This document shows, piece after piece, positions 1 through 8,491 of a stretch of DNA of 64,000 nt (position 1 is its first letter; each line of letters opens with the position of its first letter). The notes beneath the pieces were generated by a model. The model was given only the letters and a program-made list of their open reading frames with translations, did no database searches and was not told the origin of the DNA. A program made the position numbers and the translations under genes. Source of the stretch: Clostridiales bacterium (GTDB taxonomy: Bacteria > Bacillota > Clostridia > Lachnospirales > Lachnospiraceae). The stretch lies in the NCBI GenBank assembly GCA_022770525.1, contig JALEHN010000017.1:1-64000 (forward strand). Direction: 5' to 3'.

Positions 1-59
1 TTTGAGTTTGAACATCCACAATCATTATTGCAACATTGAGTAGCTGCTAAATCGCTCAT
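1..59 (-). CDS. Cys-rich microprotein, N-terminal part only (runs off the window)
   Basis: Reading the minus strand from an ATG at 59 gives MSDLAATQCCNNDCGCSNS and then leaves the window. An AGGAGG lies eight bases upstream. The dense CC...CGC pattern resembles a class of very small cysteine-rich Firmicute proteins that databases sometimes label 'chorion class high-cysteine protein'; that name says nothing about function. The real length cannot be seen. The start and ribosome site are clear, the family assignment is only recollection. Confidence 0.6.
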   Translation of the reverse strand, partial: MSDLAATQCCNNDCGCSNS

Positions 60-112
60 ATAAGCGCCTCCTGAATAATTTGTTTTGCTTTTGATTTATA
101 CTATGCCTTATG

Positions 113-201
113 GGCTTGTCATGATACTATGTTTGTGAAAGAAAATTCATATGCATCATGATTAAAATGACAGGTTTGTCATTTTACAATGTTTGTGAAA
201 G
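113..201. repeat. 29-nt direct repeat, two copies, in the mnmM leader
   Basis: Bases 113-141 and 173-201 are the same 29-base sequence with four mismatches; both end in ATGTTTGTGAAAG and start 60 bases apart. The second copy ends in the ribosome-binding region of the methyltransferase at 214. Between them AAAATGACA/TGTCATTTT (164-185) can form a hairpin that includes the start of copy two. Either a tandem duplication of a leader or a double operator. Confidence 0.6.
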
Positions 202-213
202 GATAATGAAGAA

Positions 214-780
214 ATGTTATTTGAAAAGAAAATGACGGAAATTGTACATGAGCTTTTTGATGAATTTGTCCATGAAGGTGATACAGTCATCGATGCTACG
301 ATGGGCAACGGCAATGATACGTTAAAGCTTTGTCAGCGGGCAGGTGCTCATGGTAAAGTTTACGGCTTTGACATTCAGGAAGCAGCTTTGGAGCATACGA
401 AAGCGCTGCTCATAAAAAACGGTGTCTATGAAAGAGCGACGCTGATTCTTGATTCCCACGATCAGATTTTTCGGTATGTTACAGAACCGGTGCAGGCCTT
501 CGTATTTAATCTCGGATATTTACCGGAAGGTGATAAGTCGGTGATTACAAAAAAAGATACGACAGCGGATGCGCTAAAGCAGTGTCTTAACCTTCTTAAG
601 CCCCGGGGTCTGGGGATTGTTCTGGCCTATTACGGCCATGAAGGCGGTCTTGAAGAAAAGAATTTTGTCGATAAATTATTAATGGAGCTTCCACCGAAAA
701 AATATGATGTTTTAATGGTGAAAAACCATAATAGAGCGCATACACCGCCGATTTTATATATGATTAAAAAGAAAAAATAA
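214..780 (+). CDS. mnmM: SAM-dependent methyltransferase, MnmM/YtqB family (tRNA wobble-uridine modification)
   Basis: 188 residues, the usual length for the YtqB family formerly called 'putative rRNA methylase' and now known as MnmM, which methylates 5-aminomethyl-2-thiouridine at the tRNA wobble position. The SAM-binding motif I is DATMGNGND (about residues 28-36), followed by an acidic residue in FDIQEAAL that would hold the ribose. FNLGYLPEGDK (about 98-108) is the characteristic NLGYLP-type catalytic-loop motif of this family, and NHNRAHTPPILYMIKK closes the protein as in homologues. The ATG follows AAAGGA. Stand-alone gene; the next gene has its own promoter. Family assignment is confident; the tRNA substrate follows from the family. 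Confidence 0.85.
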   Translation: MLFEKKMTEIVHELFDEFVHEGDTVIDATMGNGNDTLKLCQRAGAHGKVYGFDIQEAALEHTKALLIKNGVYERATLILDSHDQIFRYVTEPVQAFVFNLGYLPEGDKSVITKKDTTADALKQCLNLLKPRGLGIVLAYYGHEGGLEEKNFVDKLLMELPPKKYDVLMVKNHNRAHTPPILYMIKKKK

Positions 781-825
781 TCGTTTGGAGACAATCAGCG
801 TTCGACAAGGTTTTTACTGCCGTTG

Positions 826-834
826 TGTTATAAT
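826..834 (+). promoter_or_regulatory. Extended -10 promoter of the XRE regulator
   Basis: TGTTATAAT is an extended -10 box (TGn plus TATAAT) 31 bases upstream of the ATG at 865; no good -35 is visible. Nearly the same string, TTGTGTTATA followed by AT or CT, occurs in front of the nucleotidyltransferase at 1167-1175. Confidence 0.55.
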
Positions 835-864
835 GTTTTTCAGAATTTGAAGGGAGACAGAACA

Positions 865-1101
865 ATGGCAGAACATACATATAAAATGACGGAACTTGGA
901 TATGCACTTAAAGAATACAGAATAAGAAATAATATCACACAGCTTGAACTGGCGCGAAAGATCGGCGTCAGTGCCAATACAATTCATTTATGGGAGACAC
1001 ATTGCTGTAAACCGGCGATGAGTTCTCTTGTCATATTATCGGATATCCTTGATGAACCGCTTGTGGAAATTATTGTTAAGGCCCGGAAAATGTACAATTA
1101 A
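865..1101 (+). CDS. Small XRE/Cro-C1 helix-turn-helix regulator
   Basis: 78 residues from an ATG preceded by GAAGGGAGACAGA; an in-frame upstream ATG at 823 overlaps the promoter and is not a credible start. A single helix-turn-helix covers about residues 12-66: the segment ITQLELARKIGVSANTIHLWE is a textbook HTH_3 fold. There is no ligand-binding or oligomerisation domain beyond it. It precedes the nucleotidyltransferase by about 120 bases but each has its own extended -10 box. Target unknown. Confidence 0.85.
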   Translation: MAEHTYKMTELGYALKEYRIRNNITQLELARKIGVSANTIHLWETHCCKPAMSSLVILSDILDEPLVEIIVKARKMYN

Positions 1102-1166
1102 ACGAAGATGGATGCAAAAAGCTGACTTTGAAGCGGCAGATGAAGGTCGCAAAACGCATGATTTTG

Positions 1167-1175
1167 TGTTATACT
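1167..1175 (+). promoter_or_regulatory. Extended -10 promoter of the nucleotidyltransferase gene
   Basis: TGTTATACT (extended -10) lies about 46 bases upstream of the ATG at 1221. It resembles the promoter at 826-834, so the two neighbouring genes may be controlled alike. Confidence 0.5.
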
Positions 1176-1220
1176 TTAGGTGCTTTGTTTTGAAAATAAA
1201 AGAAAACGGAGGAGATTCTA

Positions 1221-2144
1221 ATGAATAAAAAACCAGTGCTTGTCATCATGGCTGCGGGTATGGGCAGCAGATACGGCGGCTTAAAACAAATTGACCCTGT
1301 CAATGATGAAGGTGACATTATCATTGATTTTTCTATTTTTGATGCAGTCAGAGCAGGATTTGAAAAAATTGTCTTTGTCATCAAGAAGGAAATAGAGAAA
1401 GAGTTTAAAGAAGTTATCGGCAGCCGTATTGAAAAAAATGTTGAGGTCGAATATGTTTATCAGCAGCTTTATAAGCTGCCGGACGGTTTTAGTGTGCCTG
1501 AGGGACGAATCAAACCATGGGGAACCGGACATGCTGTTCTTTGCTGCAGTGATGTGATTGACGGACCATTCGCGGTCATCAATGCGGATGATTATTACGG
1601 TGTCGAAGCATTTAAGGAGATTTATGATTATTTATCTTCATTCAGTGATGACGAAAAATACCGTTTTGCCATGGTCGGCTATCTTGTAGAAAACACACTG
1701 ACAGATTTCGGATACGTTTCAAGAGGCGTCTGTACCGTTGACAAGGATCAGATGCTTGTTGATATCCATGAGCGGACCCATATTGAAAAAAGAGACGGCG
1801 GCGCGGCATATACAGAAGATGACGGAAAAACATGGCATAAAATCCCTGAAGGAAGCACGGTATCTATGAATATGTGGGGATTTTCAGAAGGATTTATGAA
1901 TGAATTAAAAGAACGGTTTGTACCATTCCTTGAGGAGACTATTGTAAATAATCCTTTAAAAGGTGAATATTTTCTGCCGTTTGTTGTTGATGCTCTTGTG
2001 AAAGAGGGTAAAGCAACTGTAAAAGTATTGAAATCACAGGATCGCTGGTATGGTGTTACATATAAGGAAGATAAGGCTGTGATCACAAAAGCGATCGGTG
2101 ACATGAAAAAGAAAGGAAAATATCCTGAAAAGCTCTGGTCATGA
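1221..2144 (+). CDS. Nucleotidyltransferase family protein (sugar-phosphate nucleotidyltransferase-like)
   Basis: 307 residues. The N-terminus VLVIMAAGMGSRYGGLKQ is a variant of the GxGxRxxPxTK-type nucleotide-binding signature of NTP transferases (GT-A-like fold), with K17 in the position of the pyrophosphorylase lysine. The DD of VINADDYYG (about 114-122) fits the metal-binding aspartates of this fold. There is no left-handed beta-helix domain, so a simple nucleotidyltransferase is expected. Start ATG follows CGGAGGAGATTCTA. No sugar-pathway genes lie next to it, so the substrate cannot be named. A strong hairpin terminator follows. Confidence 0.8.
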   Translation: MNKKPVLVIMAAGMGSRYGGLKQIDPVNDEGDIIIDFSIFDAVRAGFEKIVFVIKKEIEKEFKEVIGSRIEKNVEVEYVYQQLYKLPDGFSVPEGRIKPWGTGHAVLCCSDVIDGPFAVINADDYYGVEAFKEIYDYLSSFSDDEKYRFAMVGYLVENTLTDFGYVSRGVCTVDKDQMLVDIHERTHIEKRDGGAAYTEDDGKTWHKIPEGSTVSMNMWGFSEGFMNELKERFVPFLEETIVNNPLKGEYFLPFVVDALVKEGKATVKVLKSQDRWYGVTYKEDKAVITKAIGDMKKKGKYPEKLWS

Positions 2145-2205
2145 TGATGTCAGAGCGGGATTGCATGATATGGGAAATTGTAATTTCGTGCTTCATACAT
2201 AATGC

Positions 2206-2252
2206 AAAGTGGGCAATGACCTCAAAACAGAGGAATTTGCCCACTTTATTCT
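2206..2252 (+). terminator. Rho-independent terminator after the nucleotidyltransferase
   Basis: AAAGTGGGCAA (2206-2216) pairs perfectly with TTGCCCACTTT (2237-2247), followed by ATTCTTTT. It sits between convergent genes. Confidence 0.75.
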
Positions 2253-2332
2253 TTTATAGAAAGATTTGCCTGTGTTTCTATTATAGGAAGATTTGTTCAT
2301 GTTTCCATTATAGAAAATTCTGTTCATGTTTC
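2252..2332. repeat. Three tandem 27-nt repeats at the 3' end of the subtilisin gene
   Basis: Units 2252-2278, 2279-2305 and 2306-2332 are imperfect copies of a 27-base sequence containing TATAGGAAGATTTGTTCATG. The last unit reaches into the stop codon of the minus-strand peptidase (stop at 2331-2333). Because 27 is a multiple of three, both strands read through as short peptide repeats, but I see no start signal supporting a gene. Confidence 0.85.
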
Positions 2333-3260
2333 AAAAAGATGGTGCTTCCTGACCGGCGTATAAGAGCCGGGAGACATTGATGCGCCCAAGGCCCTGTTTA
2401 TATCTGGAAAAACCAAGGTCATCACAGCTTTTTCCAAGTCTCATTTTGACATCACTGTTGGAAAGACCGGGATACTTTTCAAGGAGCAGTGCCGCTGTCC
2501 CGGATATGATCGGTGTAGCCATGGAGGTACCGCTTCTGTGGGTGTAGGTAAACTGTCCGAAGGATTTACGATTGGAACAGGACATAATGTTTGAACCGGG
2601 TGCGACGATATCCGGCTTTATAACACATGAACGGGTAGGACCTCTGCCCGAATAGTTGCTGATTTTTCTGCCGCCCATGTCCACAAGGCGTGAATCGTCA
2701 GAACATCCGACGGTAATGACTTTTCTGCTGATGCCCGGGGTTGTTACAGACATCGGCTTCGGACCGTTATTTCCCGCTGCAACGACGACTACAAGACCGC
2801 AGTCCCAGGCGGCATCCACACTTTTGACAAGAACTGAGCTTTCACCGGCGCCTTCCGTATCTTCAGCACCGATGGATATATTTAAAACACGGATATTCAG
2901 CCGTTTTCTGTTTTCGATGACCCACGAAATACCTTCTGTAACCGCAGCAATCGTACCGTTTCCCGAAGCATCAAGCACTTTGCCGACAATGAAATGACAC
3001 TGCGGCGCAATGCCTGAAAAGCGTCCGTTTGAAGTAATGCCGCTGCCGCCGGCGATGCCGCATATGTGGGTGCCGTGGCCGTTGTCATCATACGGGCCGG
3101 AAAGCCCCGAGATAAAGTCTTTAAATGCGGCAATGCGGTAAATGGGGTCAGTGAAATCTCTGTGCAGAAAAATACCCGTATCAAGGAATGCAATACCTAT
3201 ACCGCGGCCTGTATACAACGTGTCCGCCGGCATATGGATAAGTTTCTTTGCATTGTTCAT
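2331..3260 (-). CDS. S8 family serine peptidase, leaderless (intracellular subtilisin-like)
   Basis: 309 residues. The catalytic triad is visible: Asp27 in FLDTGI, His62 in GHGTHICG, and Ser246 in SGTSMATP; the oxyanion Asn lies in AAGNNGP. Only about 20 residues precede the first strand, with no signal peptide and no long propeptide, so the enzyme should be cytoplasmic, as in intracellular subtilisins, where a very short N-terminal extension blocks activity. Start ATG follows AAAAAGGATTTTT. It faces the nucleotidyltransferase convergently and icd divergently. Its last codons carry a tandem repeat. Role unknown; intracellular subtilisins are generally stationary-phase or sporulation proteases. 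Confidence 0.88.
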   Translation of the reverse strand: MNNAKKLIHMPADTLYTGRGIGIAFLDTGIFLHRDFTDPIYRIAAFKDFISGLSGPYDDNGHGTHICGIAGGSGITSNGRFSGIAPQCHFIVGKVLDASGNGTIAAVTEGISWVIENRKRLNIRVLNISIGAEDTEGAGESSVLVKSVDAAWDCGLVVVVAAGNNGPKPMSVTTPGISRKVITVGCSDDSRLVDMGGRKISNYSGRGPTRSCVIKPDIVAPGSNIMSCSNRKSFGQFTYTHRSGTSMATPIISGTAALLLEKYPGLSNSDVKMRLGKSCDDLGFSRYKQGLGRINVSRLLYAGQEAPSF

Positions 3261-3305
3261 AAAAATCCTTTTTTATTATTTTATGTTAAAGTCTGTAGAT
3301 GGTAC

Positions 3306-3334
3306 TTGAAAATGAAAATAAAATAGTTTACAAT
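3306..3334 (+). promoter_or_regulatory. Promoter of icd
   Basis: TTGAAA (3306-3311), a 17-base spacer and TACAAT (3329-3334) place the transcription start about 25 bases upstream of the icd ATG. Confidence 0.6.
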
Positions 3335-3365
3335 GGTAAATTATAAAAGCGTAGGAGGAAACAGC

Positions 3366-4574
3366 ATGGATAAGATAAGAATGACAACGCCGCTTGTTGA
3401 GATGGATGGCGATGAAATGACGAGAATTTTGTGGCAGTATATTAAAGATGAATTACTTTTGCCATATATTGATTTGAAAACAGAATATTACGACCTTGGT
3501 CTTGAGCACCGGAATGCAACAGATGATCAGGTGACCATTGATTCCGCAAATGCGACTAAGAAGTATGGCGTTGCTGTTAAATGTGCGACGATTACCCCGA
3601 ATGCAGCCCGTGTAAAGGAATACGACCTTAAGGAAATGTGGAAGAGTCCAAACGGTACGATCCGTGCGATTCTTGACGGTACAGTATTTCGCGCGCCGAT
3701 TATCGTCAAAGGCATCGAACCGTGCGTGAAAAACTGGAAAAAGCCGATTACGATCGCGAGACATGCTTATGGCGATGTCTATAAAAATACAGAAATGAAG
3801 ATCGATGCTCCGGGCAAGGTTGAACTTGTATATACAAAAGAAGACGGTACAGAGACAAGAGCACTTGTGCACAATTTTACAGGTGCAGGTGTTGCACAGG
3901 GACTTCATAATATTTGTTCATCAATCGAGAGCTTTGCCAGAAGCTGCTTTAATTATGCGCTTGATACAAAACAGACATTATGGTTTGCCACAAAGGATAC
4001 GATTTCCAAAAAGTATGATCATACGTTTAAAGATATTTTTCAGGAAATTTATGACGCAGAGTATGCCGGCAGGTTTGAAGAAGCAGGTATTGAGTATTTC
4101 TATACACTGATCGATGATGCCGTGGCCCGCGTGATGAAGTCTGAAGGCGGTTATATATGGGCATGCAAAAACTATGACGGTGATGTTATGAGCGATATGA
4201 TTTCATCGGCATTCGGTTCACTGGCGATGATGACATCCGTTCTTGTTTCTCCGGATGGCTATTTTGAATATGAAGCCGCACATGGTACAGTTCAGAGACA
4301 TTATTACAAACATCTGGCAGGTGAGGAGACATCAACAAACTCAGTTGCTACAATTTTTGCATGGACAGGCGCACTGAGAAAGCGCGGTGAGCTTGATGGC
4401 ATTAAAGAACTTTCAGCATTTGCGGATACTCTTGAAAAAGCAACTTTAAAAACGATTGAAGACGGAAAGATGACGAAAGACCTGGCGCTGATTACAACTC
4501 TTAAGAATGTAACAGTGCTTAACAGCCTTGATTTCATAAAGGCAATCCGTGAAACAATGGAAGCGATGATGTAA
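3366..4574 (+). CDS. icd: NADP-dependent isocitrate dehydrogenase, homodimeric type II
   Basis: 402 residues from the ATG after GTAGGAGGAAACAGC; the open frame extends upstream to 3333 but that overlaps the -10 box. It matches the type II (eukaryote-like) NADP-IDH subfamily by its start [14 protein letters not shown], the substrate-loop KSPNGTIR, the [11 protein letters not shown] segment, and the NADP-binding [10 protein letters not shown]. It oxidises isocitrate to 2-oxoglutarate with NADPH formation, the usual glutamate-precursor route in an incomplete TCA cycle. Aconitase and citrate synthase are not adjacent, so it appears to be a single-gene transcript. Confidence 0.95.
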   Translation: MDKIRMTTPLVEMDGDEMTRILWQYIKDELLLPYIDLKTEYYDLGLEHRNATDDQVTIDSANATKKYGVAVKCATITPNAARVKEYDLKEMWKSPNGTIRAILDGTVFRAPIIVKGIEPCVKNWKKPITIARHAYGDVYKNTEMKIDAPGKVELVYTKEDGTETRALVHNFTGAGVAQGLHNICSSIESFARSCFNYALDTKQTLWFATKDTISKKYDHTFKDIFQEIYDAEYAGRFEEAGIEYFYTLIDDAVARVMKSEGGYIWACKNYDGDVMSDMISSAFGSLAMMTSVLVSPDGYFEYEAAHGTVQRHYYKHLAGEETSTNSVATIFAWTGALRKRGELDGIKELSAFADTLEKATLKTIEDGKMTKDLALITTLKNVTVLNSLDFIKAIRETMEAMM

Positions 4575-4876
4575 ACAAAAAGTCACAGGCCTTTGGTTAA
4601 AAGTGCTGTCGAAGAATAAGTTTGGAAAATGATTAAAATTTTCCATATATATTGGTAAATATTACATTTTAAAAAAGAAGGTTTTGGTATATACTTTGAC
4701 TATAGGAAACATAGACAATGTTTTCTATAATTACCCAATACCTTCTTTTTACTATTTATAAAGCTTAAATTCTGGCCAGTTGATTCCCACCTCCCCCCTT
4801 CTGCCAACTGGTCCGTTTGTCAAAGCAAAGGAAAACGGTCGGGCCTTATGGCCCGGCCGCAATCTCCCTTTAGGGA
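4575..4876. other. Structured 302-nt intergenic region between icd and the response regulator
   Basis: No gene. It holds four stem-loops: GGAAAAT/ATTTTCC (4624-4644); a two-tier hairpin with outer arms AAAAAGAAGGT (4672-4682) and ACCTTCTTTTT (4740-4750) enclosing an inner 12-base stem (4701-4712 with 4718-4729, one mismatch); CCAGTTG/CAACTGG (4776-4782 with 4805-4811), whose loop carries CACCTCCCCCC; and the GC-rich terminator at 4837-4860. The second element ends in a T-run and may terminate icd. The C-rich loop is discussed as a finding. Confidence 0.6.
4837..4860 (-). terminator. Terminator of the yesMN-type operon
   Basis: On the minus strand GGCCGGGCC, loop ATAA, GGCCCGACC, then GTTTTCCTTTGCTTT. 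It lies 17 bases after the stop of the response-regulator gene. Confidence 0.75.
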
Positions 4877-6460
4877 TTAAATGTGGTGAAGGTACTCTGT
4901 CGGTGAACAGCCTTCTATTTTTTTAAATACTTTACTGAAGTAAAAAGCATCTTCAAATCCCAGATTCCGGGATATTTCGTATATCTTCAGATTGCCTTCC
5001 GAAAGCATTTTCTTAGCAGCATTAACCTTTGAATGATTAATATATTCTGTGAAGCTGTAATCACAGTTCTTTTTGAATATACTGCTCAGGTAATTTGGAC
5101 TCAGTCCGAATGCATCGGCCACTTCATTGAGCGACAGCTTTTTATTAAGATTGTTTTGAATGTATTTTTGAACCTCAAAAACAGTACTCTTTTTATAATC
5201 TCTCTTTTTATTATTGAAAATCCTGCACAGGCCGTCACGTAATGTGTACAGCCAATGAATAACCTGCTCAAAAGTTGTCAGCCGGTAAAGTGACCGATAA
5301 CCGTCCTGCTCATCTGAAAAGATGGCCGGGACGGTTTTTTCTCCGTCGGGCAGCAGAGAGATGGACATAAACAGTATATTGCTTGCAGTGTCTAAAAGAA
5401 GCGCTTGCGGCGGCATTGTTTCATTAAAGAAAGTAACAAGATCATCAAAAGACTGAATCAGCAGATTGTTATTATATTCTTCAAGTGATTTTGTCAGACG
5501 GTCTTTAATGTTTTTCATTTCCGGTGAGTCTAAATTATAATGGACTTCGTTAAGGTCTGGCGTATAAAATATCACAGATGCCCCGGGAACCGCAGTGTAA
5601 ACCAGTCTGTGGGCTTCACGGAAGGAAATGGCGATATTTGTGGCAAGAGGGTATGCCTGCCCGGCCGCAATCCTGAGCTTCAGATTAAAATAGTTGTGGA
5701 TCGTACAGGTGACATTGTCTAAAATATCCCGTATGATGCGCTGATAGTCCGGATATTGTTCGTCATTAAGACAGAAAACAATGACAAAATGCTCCATATC
5801 CAAAGAAATCGTATATGTCATACAATAGCGCATTAAAAGCTGTCTCATCATGGACAATGTACTCTGGCATAAAGTCATCATATTTTTTGGCGGAATATCC
5901 GACGGTGTTTCAATCCGGCAGTAGACGCAGACATAAGCTGCATAATTCATCTCAAGACCAAGAAGTTCTTTCTGGGCTTCATATTGTTCCGGCGTTTCAA
6001 ATAAGTGATAAAGCAGGCGGATAAAAAATTTGTCATAAAACTCCCTGAAATCAATGCTTAGTGCGGGGACAGCGTTCATCGACCTGAGACGGTCAACGGC
6101 TGCTTCCAGTGCTTTTATAAGTATTTCCTGATTGATTTCCATTTTTAATAAATACTCGACAGCTTCATAATGTACGGCTTCTTTGGCATATGAAAAATCT
6201 TCATAGCTGGAAAGAAGTATAAATACAGGCCGGCTGCCATAGCGTTCCTTGCAGATGCGCATTAATTCAATACCGTCAATGACCGGCATTTTAATGTCGG
6301 CAATAACGATATCCGGATGGTACTTTTCAATGCAGGTCAGAGCATCCTGACCGTTATAGGCCGAAGCGGTAACTTCAATATCGTATTCTGACCATTGCAG
6401 CATTGTTTTTAAACCTGTGACAACCAGTGGTTCGTCATCAACGATGATCAGTTTCCACAT
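4877..6460 (-). CDS. Response regulator of the YesN type (REC plus AraC HTH)
   Basis: 527 residues from the ATG at 6460; the ATG at 6469 touches the AAAGGAG site and is too close to use. Residues 1-125 form a receiver domain (IIVDDEP acidic pocket, phosphoacceptor Asp in DIVIADIKMP, conserved Lys in YLLKME). A long linker of about 290 residues is poorly conserved. The last 105 residues carry the two AraC helix-turn-helix motifs (KLSLNEVADAFGLSPNYLSS and IYEISRNLGFEDAFYFSK). It overlaps the upstream kinase gene by 23 bases, so translation is coupled. Such pairs generally control carbohydrate uptake operons, yet no sugar transporter is in this window, so the target lies elsewhere. Confidence 0.93.
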   Translation of the reverse strand: MWKLIIVDDEPLVVTGLKTMLQWSEYDIEVTASAYNGQDALTCIEKYHPDIVIADIKMPVIDGIELMRICKERYGSRPVFILLSSYEDFSYAKEAVHYEAVEYLLKMEINQEILIKALEAAVDRLRSMNAVPALSIDFREFYDKFFIRLLYHLFETPEQYEAQKELLGLEMNYAAYVCVYCRIETPSDIPPKNMMTLCQSTLSMMRQLLMRYCMTYTISLDMEHFVIVFCLNDEQYPDYQRIIRDILDNVTCTIHNYFNLKLRIAAGQAYPLATNIAISFREAHRLVYTAVPGASVIFYTPDLNEVHYNLDSPEMKNIKDRLTKSLEEYNNNLLIQSFDDLVTFFNETMPPQALLLDTASNILFMSISLLPDGEKTVPAIFSDEQDGYRSLYRLTTFEQVIHWLYTLRDGLCRIFNNKKRDYKKSTVFEVQKYIQNNLNKKLSLNEVADAFGLSPNYLSSIFKKNCDYSFTEYINHSKVNAAKKMLSEGNLKIYEISRNLGFEDAFYFSKVFKKIEGCSPTEYLHHI

Positions 6461-8198
6461 AGGAATCATCTCCTTTAGTGTAAGGTAAAGTTACAGTAAC
6501 TTTTGTGAATTTCCCCGGTTCGCTTGTGATGGTCAGTCCATAATCGCGTCCAAAGGCATGCTGAAGTCTTTTGTTGACATTATAAAGTCCCATATGTTTA
6601 ATAAGCCCGTCTGAGGTATGTGTGACATCTTCATGGAGAAGACCCGGTATCTTTTCGGGACAAATTCCGATACCGTCATCGGCAATTTCGATGTAAAAGC
6701 TTGAGTCATCTTTTTTGTCGGCTGTAATCGCGATGGATCCTGTCTTATGTTTTGGTTCAATGCCGTGAAAAATAGCATTTTCCACAAGGGGCTGCAGTGT
6801 AAATTTTACAATATCACAGCTTGTGACAGAAGCATCGGGAATGTTGTAAGTTAATGTAATCGTGCTGCCGTAACGCAGTTTTATAATCGTAAAATAATCA
6901 TTGACAAGTTCAAATTCCTTACTGACCGGGATGTGGATATCCGGAAGCTTTGAGATGTTTTTCATCAGGCGTGCCAGTGCGCCGGTCATCTCGGATATGC
7001 CTTCAGCATTTTGTATCTGTGCCATCCAGCGGATTGAGTTTAATGTATTGTATACAAAATGAGGTGTCATCTGGCTTAATAACATCTGATATTCAAGGTC
7101 GGATTTGGCTTTCTGGTCGGCGACACGCTTGTCCATAAGTTCCGATATATGTTTTGCCATTGAATTAATGCCTCGGCCGATATCACCGAATTCATCATAC
7201 CATTCAATTTCGGGATCTGTATCAAAATGACCGTAAGAAATCGCGATCAGCCGTTTGCGAAGTTTGTATACCGGTACTGCGATCAATCGGTTCAGATAGA
7301 CAGAATAAAGAATTCCGAAAATGATGACCAAAAGTATGACAGCAAGGGAGAGCAGTAAAAAGAACTTTGCCTGCTGAAAAATCTTATAGGATGAGACACT
7401 TTGATAGATTGTCCAGTCAGCGAAATTGACATCCTGCGTTAATATTTCCTGGTCTTCATAGAGTGACAGATGATCGACGATAAGATTGTCTTCATGGACT
7501 CTATAGGTGATATCATTGGCAGAAATAAAAACATGACATTTTTCATCAATTTCATAATTCTCAATATAGTTGGTAATGATATCAAGTGAGATCTCAACAT
7601 ACAAAAATGCATCAGGCGGTGTATTCTGGCCGGCACCGACGGGATAAATCATCGTTATGACTTTTTGGGGATCCTTATATTCAAGCGGCGAGTAATCAAT
7701 GGCTGCGATAAAATCGGATGGTTTTTCGGAAAAATCCGAATAACAGTCGGAGGCTTCAATGTCTGACATGGAAATACGGTAGAAAGGTGTATTACGTCCG
7801 ACAATCTGCATGAAATTATTGGAATCTTCGTAATCACAAAGAACCAGATAATTAATAAATTGATGGGAGGCGCACTCGGCGTATTCTTTATAAAGACTTG
7901 AATATGCTTCACTATACTGGCCGGAGCCTGCAAAATAAGACTTTTCAAAATACTGAATGATGTCTTTGGAAGAAGCACACTCTTTGACCATAAATTCTAT
8001 ATTGATCAGTTCTTTTGAAATATTTTCAGAGAGGAGGGCGAGATTCAGCTCTGTATATTGAAGAAGATTATTGCGCAGAAAATGCCTGAATAAAATAAGG
8101 CAGAACAAAGAAAACAGCATCGTAATCAGAAAAATCACGGCCATCGTAATTCTTGCCAGTCTTTTGCGGATCGAAGAATTCCCCTTAAAATCCTGCAT
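6438..8198 (-). CDS. Membrane sensor histidine kinase of the YesM type
   Basis: 586 residues from an ATG preceded by GGGTGGGG. The longer frame begins at 8246, but that ATG lies inside the -10 box of the promoter at 8243-8271, so it cannot be translated from that transcript. Transmembrane segment 1 is near residues 15-38 and segment 2 near 280-305, flanking an extracytoplasmic sensor domain of about 240 residues. HAMP, then the His_kinase domain with the phosphoacceptor in QMTPHFVYNTLNSI, then an HATPase domain with ADDGIGI. Operates with the overlapping AraC-type regulator. The extracellular signal is unknown. Confidence 0.92.
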   Translation of the reverse strand: MQDFKGNSSIRKRLARITMAVIFLITMLFSLFCLILFRHFLRNNLLQYTELNLALLSENISKELINIEFMVKECASSKDIIQYFEKSYFAGSGQYSEAYSSLYKEYAECASHQFINYLVLCDYEDSNNFMQIVGRNTPFYRISMSDIEASDCYSDFSEKPSDFIAAIDYSPLEYKDPQKVITMIYPVGAGQNTPPDAFLYVEISLDIITNYIENYEIDEKCHVFISANDITYRVHEDNLIVDHLSLYEDQEILTQDVNFADWTIYQSVSSYKIFQQAKFFLLLSLAVILLVIIFGILYSVYLNRLIAVPVYKLRKRLIAISYGHFDTDPEIEWYDEFGDIGRGINSMAKHISELMDKRVADQKAKSDLEYQMLLSQMTPHFVYNTLNSIRWMAQIQNAEGISEMTGALARLMKNISKLPDIHIPVSKEFELVNDYFTIIKLRYGSTITLTYNIPDASVTSCDIVKFTLQPLVENAIFHGIEPKHKTGSIAITADKKDDSSFYIEIADDGIGICPEKIPGLLHEDVTHTSDGLIKHMGLYNVNKRLQHAFGRDYGLTITSEPGKFTKVTVTLPYTKGDDSYVETDHR

Positions 8199-8242
8199 AT
8201 AACCCCACCCTTTGATAAACCCCATCATTTTAGTATGAATTA

Positions 8243-8271
8243 ACATTAAACCTTTTATTGGATAATGTCAA
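8243..8271 (-). promoter_or_regulatory. Promoter of the kinase/regulator operon
   Basis: On the minus strand TTGACA (8271-8266), 17-base spacer, TAATGT (8248-8243). The -10 box contains the ATG at 8246, which decides against that start codon. Confidence 0.7.
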
Positions 8272-8370
8272 GTAATTAGCTGATTATGCAATAAAACAGC
8301 TGCATTTGTGCAAAAACTGTAAAAACTTCGAAACCAATGGAATAACAAACAGTCTTTAAATCAAATAAAC

Positions 8371-8402
8371 GCCACAGGAAAAATGTTTCTTTCCTGTGGC
8401 AT
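8371..8402 (-). terminator. Hairpin between the ABC-F gene and the kinase promoter
   Basis: GCCACAGGAAA (8371-8381) and TTTCCTGTGGC (8390-8400) form a perfect 11-bp stem. On the minus strand the stem is followed by GTTTATTTGATTT, a poor T-run. It lies between two minus-strand genes; with the ABC-F gene downstream it could be a partial terminator or a leader structure. Confidence 0.5.
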
Positions 8403-8491
8403 AGTATTGTTTACCAAAAAACACAGATCACCCTGATGGGGGTATTTGCAAAAAAAAGTCCGCGCCTGTCAAGGTTTTTATACGTTTGATT

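Noticed and set aside
2141-2380. 79-codon plus-strand frame with YRKxC-type repeats
   Set aside because: No Shine-Dalgarno; it lies over a tandem DNA repeat and a terminator and overlaps the subtilisin gene. The peptide repeats follow from the 27-base DNA repeat.
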